A stretch of 64,000 nt of DNA, taken from assembly GCA_025266875.1 (NCBI GenBank), contig JALLLT010000009.1, positions 1,054,001 to 1,118,000 of the forward strand, in the 5' to 3' direction. Source of the stretch: Fennellomyces sp. T-0311 (lineage: Eukaryota > Mucoromycota > Mucoromycetes > Mucorales > Lichtheimiaceae). The first letter of the stretch is position 1, and every line of letters starts with the position of its first letter. Under the pieces are notes generated by a model. That model did no database searches. It saw only the letters and a program-made list of their open reading frames with translations, and was not told the DNA's origin. The position numbers and the translations under genes were made by a program. Positions 56,697 through 64,000 of the stretch are shown here, in pieces.

Positions 56697-56939
56697 AAGG
56701 TTTCCCAGTAATTCGAAAAAAGGTCATATTATTGTTCTCGTTTGCAGCACATCATGCGTTAGTTTTTCGGGACGGCGGGCACGTGTCGAGTGGGAAAAAG
56801 CGATAGTCGATCTCTTTTTTATTGTGTGTGTGTATATGTACAAAAGCTTGCTGCCACGTGGGGGCACCATAAATTTATTATTCAAAGGGTCATACATAAG
56901 GAAAGAAAGAAAGTATATACAAAAGAACAAGGCCGCAAG

Positions 56940-57206
56940 TCATGACAGTTGCTGTTCGTGTTCCTTCTCGACATCATCGGCGAGACTGGGGAATGAAACA
57001 TAGTCGTCTTTGAAGGACCAGGTCCGTTTGTCGTCATGGAGGTCGCTTAGTGAAGTGAGAGACGATGACCACGATTCCCAGGAGATGGATCGCGGGATTT
57101 CCTGCTCCTGATGCTCTTCTTGTTTCGCTGGTGCTGGTTGCTGTTTCTTCTTGACCGGGCCTGCCGTGAGTCGTTTCGTCCAGTCGGAGAGGAAGAATTG
57201 AAACAT
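56940..57206 (-). CDS. Small hypothetical protein (88 aa)
   Basis: Single-exon frame from the ATG at 57206 to the stop at 56940. It begins [21 protein letters not shown], has a Gln/Glu-rich middle, then a Ser/Trp motif ([15 protein letters not shown]) and [20 protein letters not shown]. There is no signal peptide or clear domain. It is divergent from the RSC8-like gene. Support is its clean frame, plausible position and patterned sequence; no family was recognised. Confidence 0.5.
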   Translation of the reverse strand: MFQFFLSDWTKRLTAGPVKKKQQPAPAKQEEHQEQEIPRSISWESWSSSLTSLSDLHDDKRTWSFKDDYVSFPSLADDVEKEHEQQLS

Positions 57207-57696
57207 GGTGAGAAGCGAAAGAGAGGGAGAGGGGAGAGAGTTCGAAAGGATGGAGTGTCCTCGAGTGTATAAAAAGATTCGAACGAAAAGTATTTATAAA
57301 CCTGGTCGACCACATCAATATATACGGATCTGGGCCGTCTTCCTCAAATGGTATGCCAACAAAAAAGAAACAACGTGTTGGATTATTTCGGTGTCCACGG
57401 AACCCTGTGCCCGACCAACCCGCACCTTGGCACCTCATTTGCGTGGCGTGTTGGGGTGCACTGAATCGCTTTGGCGCCACATGCACCTTATCCAAGCATC
57501 ACGCAGGTTTTTTCATATCTTTTTTTTTTCATTTCATGAACCACTCACAGCCCGCACAAGTCGTTGGTGCGCACCATCCCACTGCTATGTGTTCGTGCCA
57601 GAAGGGGAAACTCCGCGGGGGCAAGGCGGTGACGTTCGTCGCTGGTGCCTTGGAACTTTCCACCATTTTTTTTTAGACAAGACAAAACGGCACGCC
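57207..57696. promoter_or_regulatory. Divergent promoter, small hypothetical / RSC8
   Basis: 490 bp. The RSC8 frame is open throughout but is Arg/His/Phe-rich and unlike the family before the ATG at 57697. A TATA-like TATTTATAA lies at about 57291. Confidence 0.35.
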
Positions 57697-59417
57697 ATGC
57701 AAGATCATCCCATGCCGCTAGCAACCGAACCAGCAGATGTGAAGACAGAAAAACCAATGTCCACGCCTGGATCCACCCCCGTGCCAGAATCACAACCACA
57801 GCAGCAACAGCGTTCCAAAGTCGAGGAGGAAGCACGCAAGTACTTGCTCGAACAGACCCAGAACGTCGCAGTGCCGCATTACGCCTCATGGTTCGACATG
57901 GACACCATCCACGATATCGAACGCGTGTCATTGCCTGAATTCTTCACCGGACGCAACAAATCAAAAACACCAGGGATTTACCAGGATTACCGCGACTTTA
58001 TGATCAGCACGTATCGACTGAATCCATCCGAATATCTCGCAGTGACGGCGTGTCGACGCAACCTTGCCGGCGACGTGTGCGCCATCATGCGAGTGCATGC
58101 CTTCTTGGAACAGTGGGGATTGATCAACAGCCAAGTAAGACACATAGCGTGATTATTTTTTTTATGGGAAAAATTAATAATAGTCCGTAGTCTGATCCGT
58201 CAACGCTGCCATCAACGGTGGGGCCACCTTTCACAGGCCATTTCCGACTTACGGCCGACACCCCCCGTGGGCTGCAACCCTTCCGACCCAGCATCAAAGC
58301 CAAAACTTCATCCAAAACCGACAGCAAGAACGAACTCAGCATGAACCTCCAACTGCGACAGCAGCTGTTTGAGAGCACCCAAGAGCAGGCCCATGCCGCT
58401 TCCATGAAACCCTATTACTGTACCACTTGCGGCACAGATTGCACCCGCGAACGATACCACAGTCTCAAAACCAAAAACATGGATCTGTGCGCCATGTGTT
58501 ACAAGGAAGGTCGATTCCCATCCACAGTCATGAGCAGCGACTTTGTCCGATACGAGCCTGGTCGTTACGGGCACGACGAGGACGAGTGGACAGATGAAGA
58601 AACGCTGCTGTTGTTGGAAGCCATTGAAATATTTGACGATGACTGGAACGCCATTGCGGAACATGTGGGTAGTCGCACAAGGGAGCAATGTCTCATGCAT
58701 TTCCTTCAATTGCCCATTGAGGAACCGTACGTGTCCTCAGTACCCACTTCACGTACCTTGGAACACAAACGCACACCATTTTCGCAAGCTGATAATCCAG
58801 TCATGTCAATTCTGGCATACTTGTCGTCCGCCGTCGATCCACAATTGGCTGCTGTCGCTGCAGAAGCTGCCATTGAGTTTCAAGAAAACGGTAAACGCAA
58901 ATCGGACGCTGACGAAAATGGCCAGCAGCGAAAGAAGCCTCGCACGACCGTAGAAAAGGCAGCTGCCGTTGCATTGGGCTCGGCCGCAGCAAAGGCAAGT
59001 TCACTTGCAGGCATTGAAGAACGAGAGATCCGACGATTGGTGCATTCCGTGATTGATTTCGAAGTCAAAAAACTCGACATGAAAATGAATCATTTCGACG
59101 AACTCGAAGCTGTCCTCGAAAATGACCTCGAACATATTGCACAACTACGACAAGACGTCTTCTTGCAACGATTCGCAATCAAAAAAGCAACAAAATTGGT
59201 GCAGGACGAAATTGACAGCAAAGGCTCAAGCATACCCACCGCCGTAGATAATGGTTTGCATCCCGTTCATTTGCAGCAAATTGTCAATGAACACTTGTTG
59301 AACGAAAACTACCGGTTATTCACAGAATCAGACGATTTTACTCGACCATCAGATACTCTATCATCTGCCACCGAAGGCGAGAACCAGCAACAACCTTCAA
59401 TTCTGACCTTACAATAG
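57697..59417 (+). CDS. RSC8: SWIRM/ZZ/SANT chromatin-remodelling subunit (Rsc8/Swi3/SMARCC)
   Basis: Two exons (57697-58134 and 58191-59417) encode 554 aa. It is a core scaffold subunit of SWI/SNF- or RSC-type remodellers in the nucleus. Domain order matches the family. A SWIRM domain lies at about 45-146 ([25 protein letters not shown], then [26 protein letters not shown]). A ZZ-type zinc finger lies at 222-255 ([15 protein letters not shown], then [12 protein letters not shown]). A SANT domain lies at 278-323 ([28 protein letters not shown], then [12 protein letters not shown]). A C-terminal coiled coil runs about 425-495. Its length suits Rsc8 rather than the longer Swi3; fungi with a single gene use it in both complexes. 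The ATG at 57697 is chosen because the upstream frame has no family similarity. Confidence 0.94.
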
Positions 59418-60101
59418 TATATAAAAAAGTAAAAATAAAAAAACTGCTTTTAAAAATGAGTGCGCGCAGCATCTTTGTGTAACTGGGTTGTTTTTGGTAT
59501 CACGTACTAGAGTTAATCCAGAATGTTGCAGCAAACAGGGCTTCCAAGTAATGTTTGGTACAGAATTGGATGTAAAACAATTGTTGTTCTGATGTGTCTA
59601 GCTGCATTTTGTCACGATGACATTATGTTGACAAATGTGTTGTCTTGGGAATAAAATGGTGGAATGTTGTCAAACTGTCGGTATCCGAGCCGCTGGTTGC
59701 TGCGCGACAATGGCCTCATCACCGCTGCTGCTAAGCAACTTATAGAGACAGACGGTAAGACCTCCAAGCTTAGCCATATTAGTACATATTTTGGGTTACT
59801 TTCAGGTACAAAACATACACGTGGCATTGTATTTGATGACAACAATTTATTCACTTCATAGACCACTCATACAGTGGAGGAAAGTCATTACATACAGTCA
59901 GAGTGATTAAATATACAGGGCCCCGGTGGAAGTATATACATAGGTCTAGACGATGATAATATAGTTACATGGAGAAGCATATAGTGAGTTGAAAAGTGCA
60001 TATAAATAAAGTGTGGGGGATGATGAGTGAAGTGCAGAATTATGTATTAGTGAGAGTGTGAGTGCGAGTGTATGGGGAGTGGAGTATATATAATTGAATA
60101 A
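59418..60101. other. Intergenic, no gene recognised
   Basis: AT-rich 3' flank of RSC8 and of the convergent WWE gene. An open frame at 59664-59861 has no motif. Confidence 0.45.
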
Positions 60102-60308
60102 TTAGCATCCTGTTCTTGCAATAGTGATGCGAGAGCTGTATTGTTTCGCGTAAAGCCCTGGGCCATTAACGATAATCAAGCCTTGAAGAGAAGCAACATA
60201 AACTTTTTCGACAGCACCTCTGCGCCAGATCGATTCGACGGATTCATTTGCCTTTGAATCGAATGGGATCCATGATGTACCAGCTTGATAAACCCATTGA
60301 ATTGCCAT
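60102..60308 (-). CDS. WWE-domain miniprotein, copy 1 (68 aa)
   Basis: The whole 68-aa protein is one domain: QWVYQAGTSWIPFDSKANE, then VESIWRRGAVEKVYVASLQG, then YSSRITIARTG. This gives the W-x-Y, W-x-P-F-D, E-x-x-W and terminal R-x-I-x-R positions of the WWE fold. WWE modules bind ADP-ribose or poly(ADP-ribose) and are normally attached to E3 ligases or PARPs; here nothing else is attached. The ATG is at 60308, with a TATA-like TTTATATA at 60373-60380 upstream. It is paired with a second copy 1.1 kb away. Ligand binding is inferred. Confidence 0.65.
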   Translation of the reverse strand: MAIQWVYQAGTSWIPFDSKANESVESIWRRGAVEKVYVASLQGLIIVNGPGLYAKQYSSRITIARTGC

Positions 60309-61392
60309 TGTGAATTGTTGAAAAAAAAAGTATAAAGGAATACGCGGTTAACGGGAGATCGACAAGTGACACTTTATATAACCTTGTAGCTGCGCTTTGC
60401 CACGCTCTCCATACAGTTGCGCAGCACTTTTGACTCCGAAGCACAGAGACGATCAAAAATAAAGTAAAGGCTGCGCACTTCGTTGTGCCATTGTTTCCAT
60501 GACGACACGTTGGAATCACCGTGCATCGGATCCTACAACCCACTCACGTTTCGCTAAATGCGCTGAGCCAACAAAAATTACCCGTTCTACTTGGTGTAAC
60601 CAAATCTTTTTATCTCCACATAACGTAAAAAGGCCCTTGACAATCGATACGTCATGTAAGCCATTTTGCGATCTTTTCAACCTATGGTATCTTTTCTACA
60701 TTATCCTAATTATAGATTTTTCTTTCCTATCCTTTTTTTTCCTTCTCGCTCCTATCAAACCATCATGACCTCTTTACGTGCCACGACGCCTCACACGTGG
60801 CTCTCCCGTATTTTGTATACAAAAAAATGAGCAAAACTGACACCACCCTGTTTAAATTGTGGAGAAAAATAACTGGATCATTGATCCTTGCGTATTGCAT
60901 TGTGTGGATAATTCAAAATTTCATGCAAATGATAGTCCATATACTCTGACGTGATTGTAAGCATGCTGGTGTATGCATGGTTACAGCGTTTAAACGGAAC
61001 GGTTGCCTGCTGAGTCAATCGAAGCGATCACTGCCAGCTTGAAACTATTTTCACAGGTAGAGAGTTACAAACCCGTCGCGCAGCAAGGTAGTAAGTGCTT
61101 TGTGTAACATGAAGGAAGTTTATTTGCAGGGCTCGAATATGCACGTCTAGAACGATTGCAATGTCGCATTGGAGTGTGGTTTACAGCATGAAAGCGGTGG
61201 ATAAAAGTACATAGGAAAAAAATTTAAAAGCAGAACAGACATATGATACAACGGCTGAAAAACGAGATAATGTACAGTAAATTGTCTAAAAGAAGAAAAA
61301 ATATAGAAAAAACAGGGGCATAGCTTTGTGATGGTCTATCTAGAGAGAAATGCGTGCTTGAACATATATAACGAATCCAGCTTGAAACTCAT
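60309..61392. other. Spacer between the two WWE genes
   Basis: About 1.1 kb, AT-rich. It contains the promoter of copy 1 (TATA-like sequence at 60373-60380) and the 3' region of copy 2. No coding region recognised. Confidence 0.45.
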
Positions 61393-61599
61393 TTATGATC
61401 CGGTTCTTGCTATCGGTATACGTGTCGTAAATTGCTGTACATAAAGTCCTGGTCCGTTTACGTAAACTAAACCTTGCAATGATGCGACATAAACATTGGC
61501 TGCAGCACCACTACGCCAGAGTTGCTCGACCGACATATTTGATTTGGGATCGAATGGGATCCACATTGTTCCTGCTTGGTATACCCACTGATATGGCAT
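61393..61599 (-). CDS. WWE-domain miniprotein, copy 2 (68 aa)
   Basis: Starts at the ATG at 61599 (the open frame upstream has only a TTG) and has the same length as copy 1. It begins MPYQWVYQAGTMWIPFD and ends TTRIPIARTGS. The core (WVYQAGT-W-PFD, VYVASLQGL, VNGPGLY) is almost invariant between copies, while linkers differ, so both appear to be under constraint. Same strand and head-to-tail arrangement indicate tandem duplication. Confidence 0.65.
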   Translation of the reverse strand: MPYQWVYQAGTMWIPFDPKSNMSVEQLWRSGAAANVYVASLQGLVYVNGPGLYVQQFTTRIPIARTGS

Positions 61600-61924
61600 A
61601 ATATTCAAATGATGTTATAAGAAAGAAAGTGTAAAGATGTAAAAGATAAAAAGTGAAAGTGTAACAGTTAAACCCTTTTTCATCACTGCATCTTTTTATA
61701 GTCAGCAAGAACAATGGGAAGCTAAGCGATCGGAAGCAGCGACATGTTCCGCATTGTTATTATGCCATTGATTAGAGTATTGTCCTTGCGCAGCAACTTG
61801 GATGTAAAAAAAGTGTCCAGCTGTTCAATGCTTGTATCTAAAAAAAGTTGCTTGTTCAAAGTGACGTGCTTTACTGTGTATACGTCTTGCATTCTTTTTT
61901 ATTCCTAGTATAAATTATTATTTT

Positions 61925-62161
61925 TCAACTCTGTGGACAATATCCATCAATTTCATAAGGGAACGCGAGTTCCCTGACCAAAATCCAAGTACTGGGAGTA
62001 CCGAAATACACACGGTCTCTACTTGTTGCGCAGTTTTTGGACCGATCGTCGTCACACCGATACGTCAACGTGGCTCGTACAACAGGCAGTGGCGCGATGA
62101 AAAACTGCTGATCCATTCGCGTTTTACACCAATCATCTACTAAACTACCAAGATCGTACAT
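61925..62161 (-). CDS. Hypothetical small protein (78 aa), weakly supported
   Basis: Frame from the ATG at 62161. It has a patterned C-terminus (RVYFGTPSTWILVRELAFPYEIDGYCPQ) that loosely resembles a decayed frame on the same strand at about 62395-62470 (YYGATELPIHVDRRFNWLPL). No family was recognised. It may be a further member of the small-gene cluster or a chance frame. Confidence 0.25.
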   Translation of the reverse strand: MYDLGSLVDDWCKTRMDQQFFIAPLPVVRATLTYRCDDDRSKNCATSRDRVYFGTPSTWILVRELAFPYEIDGYCPQS

Positions 62162-63651
62162 GGCTCAACACCTCCCAAATAAAGTATCATACCGACTCTC
62201 CACATAGTAGCCAAAGGAATAAGGCGTCAAAGGTTACTGAGCTTAATTAATCGTTTGATCAAGACCGAATCCGGAAGAACTAGTGGCACCCAAGAATCTT
62301 GGCCACAACTGCGACATGAGATCATGCAAGCACTTGCCAAGTCATATAACGTGAACACAAAAACTCTTTTGCTCTTGTTTTCCCCATATAGGTTGCTATC
62401 GATCTTCTTGAACGATAGTCAAAGGTAACCAATTGAAACGGCGATCGACGTGAATGGGAAGTTCCGTAGCTCCATAATACGCAAGCTTGTTTTTTTTTTA
62501 AAAAAAAAAAGCATTGCACGGATTCATGCATCATGTGTTACTGGTGAATAAACAAAAGGTCGATCTTCCTGCATAGGTATCCAAAAACACTCCGTCTACG
62601 TGCAAGTCCCACAAGATGTCGACGTTGCTTTTTAATTATAGCGCCATGGTATCACAATGATAAATAATGTTGCATTTGGTTCGACAACTGACAGTTTTAT
62701 CCTGCTATAGATGGTATTTTTATTGGTCGTGTGCTCAGTGCTGCGTGGGGAATTTATTTGCGTAGCCTTATTCGGGTCATGTCGCCATTGCATCATTTAT
62801 TATCCCGCACAGACCTAGAACGCATAATGGATCCGCTTTCAGTACCAAGACTTTTAAAACTATCGCATGAATCGTTTTTGGTTATTGCATTTCTTGGAAA
62901 AATAAACGCTTGGTAAGAGAGCCTCATTCACATACCCAACCAGTAAATTTCCTTTCCAAACGTGAGTTTCTCATACCCTCTGAATAAGGTCAATGTACCA
63001 AATAAGCTACGCATATTGCCAAAGTTAGCGAAAGGAATTTCACCATTACATTGTGCACCTATGTAACTTGAGTAGAACCAAAGAACGCTCAAGTAAGCCA
63101 TGAATTCCATTGTTGCGGCTACGTATTCGCAATGGTCATGGAGGCAAATGCAACTATGCGTGTGCAACAATGAGAGATGCTTCCGTGGTGACACATACCT
63201 AATTCATTCCTTGGCGAGGAACCCTTCTTGACGCCATCGGGCCATATATCGTATAGGCAAAGTTATATCTCCTTCGAGAGCGCAAATACCCTAAGGAGCT
63301 TTTTCCGTACCCTACACGGGGCTTACTCGCCTCATCTTCAATGGCATAGATGCGAATGACAATGTCAGGTTAAACGATGCATCTAAACATTTTGCTGATG
63401 ACAAACGACAATCGCAGAAACCGCAATACTGCACTTCAAATGAAAACTTCGTAGACGCAACTTCGCAAGATTTTAGAATTCACGGAAGCCTGTATTATTA
63501 TTTTTTTCTTGGGCATAATTATTGTATATACAAATATCGTAAACAGGTATATAGGGCATAAGTTCTGATCATAGAATCTATAATAAAGGAATATTAAGCA
63601 TACGTATCGCACTAAAAGTCATGTCCAGCGGTTTCTTCATCGTTTTTTCTT
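62162..63651. other. Intergenic, no gene recognised
   Basis: Several short frames without motifs. A perfect poly-T/poly-A junction lies at about 62488-62510. A possible decayed small gene lies near 62395-62470 on the minus strand. The right end holds the 3' flank of the partial gene. Confidence 0.4.
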
Positions 63652-64000
63652 CTACTGAGGCTTTCCATTTTCGATATCATCTTTGGCTGCCTCTCGATCT
63701 ACATTCTCTTTCACACGCATATACGCAGAATATGCGCTTGCGAGAGGTTTGCGAATAGTATCTGGGCTCTAATGTATACAATTTAAGTGATGATGCTAAA
63801 TGGGATCATGTTGGATTGATATACAAACCCCAAACTTATTGACCTTCGCAAATGCAGCAGCAAATGCTTGAAATGACAAGTTTCCTTCTGCTCGCAATTC
63901 AGAATACAAAGCTAAAAGTGATAGATGAAATGCCACTCGAGGCTGCGAAGGTGAAGCCGGAAAAAGATGATTATCGAGAAGGATGAATGGATCCGGTGTG
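63652..64000 (-). CDS. Unrecognised gene, C-terminal two exons (5' part outside the window)
   Basis: Minus-strand exon 64000-63829 encodes PFILLDNHLFPASPSQPRVA, then a helical segment ending AFAAAFAKVNKFG. It splices across a 60-nt GT-AG intron (63828-63769) to 63768-63652, which encodes SPDTIRKPLASAYSAYMRVKEN and ends at TAG. The coding frame is open across both exons and the intron contains stops, which supports a real gene. No family was recognised. Confidence 0.5.

Noticed and set aside
57205..57696. Upstream extension of the RSC8 frame
   Set aside because: The sequence is not family-like, overlaps the divergent 88-aa gene, and would place a basic/aromatic tail before the SWIRM domain.
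1..64000. tRNA, rRNA, CRISPR array, origin or bacterial operon features
   Set aside because: No cloverleaf with matching A/B boxes, no rRNA-like block and no regularly spaced repeats were seen by eye. A covariance-model scan would be needed to exclude a missed tRNA.

Overview
The window is nuclear DNA of a filamentous fungus, most likely an early-diverging one (Mucoromycota, probably Mucorales). Genes are intron-rich with short introns (about 40-90 nt, mostly GT-AG, one GC-AG). Housekeeping proteins are fungal: COX5, TRM11, SEC16, RSC8/SWI3, an ISC1-type sphingomyelinase, ASA1 and Kre9-like wall proteins. The long F-box/TPR/LRR gene and the transposon-linked families resemble those I know from Mucorales. 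The genus is not resolvable from sequence alone. No rRNA, tRNA, CRISPR array or bacterial operon was recognised.

Layout. 0.6-5.8 kb: rhomboid protease and neutral sphingomyelinase (divergent pair), then COX5. 6.9-12.3 kb: a locus duplicated in three units, each with one very small secreted peptide gene. The two younger copies encode six-cysteine knottin-like peptides with a frozen signal region and a strongly diverged mature region. A 398-bp poly-A retroposon and an orphan gene 3' end sit between them. 13.0-18.0 kb: TRM11, a GPI-anchored Kre9/Knh1-like protein and a conserved fungal protein of unknown function. 18.0-20.8 kb: gene-free. 20.8-24.9 kb: glutamine synthetase and an Amt/MEP ammonium transporter, adjacent and co-oriented, with a cluster of GATA-factor sites upstream of the transporter. 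Ammonium uptake and assimilation therefore lie side by side. 25.2-30.9 kb: ASA1-like WD40 protein, TPR/F-box/LRR protein, a secreted Kre9-like protein and a DUF2470 membrane protein.

30.9-48.9 kb is a transposon-rich island. It holds a 2.7-kb terminal-inverted-repeat element with an AT-hook gene; a 5'-truncated LINE that split an open reading frame and left a 16-bp target duplication; two sets of direct repeats; and a chimeric zinc-finger pseudogene. It also holds a decayed giant gene joining DUF6729-like, DDE transposase-like and WRN-type 3'-5' exonuclease modules, with a CACTA-like MITE in one intron. Last comes an apparently intact nine-exon gene with a PD-(D/E)XK-like nuclease signature, plus a truncated copy and a relic of it.

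49.0-64.0 kb returns to ordinary genes: ankyrin protein, mitochondrial acyl carrier protein, SEC16, a small unknown protein, RSC8/SWI3, two tandem 68-aa WWE-only proteins and the end of an unrecognised gene running off the window.

Exon borders were inferred by eye from splice signals, reading-frame continuity and remembered family alignments. No database search was run.
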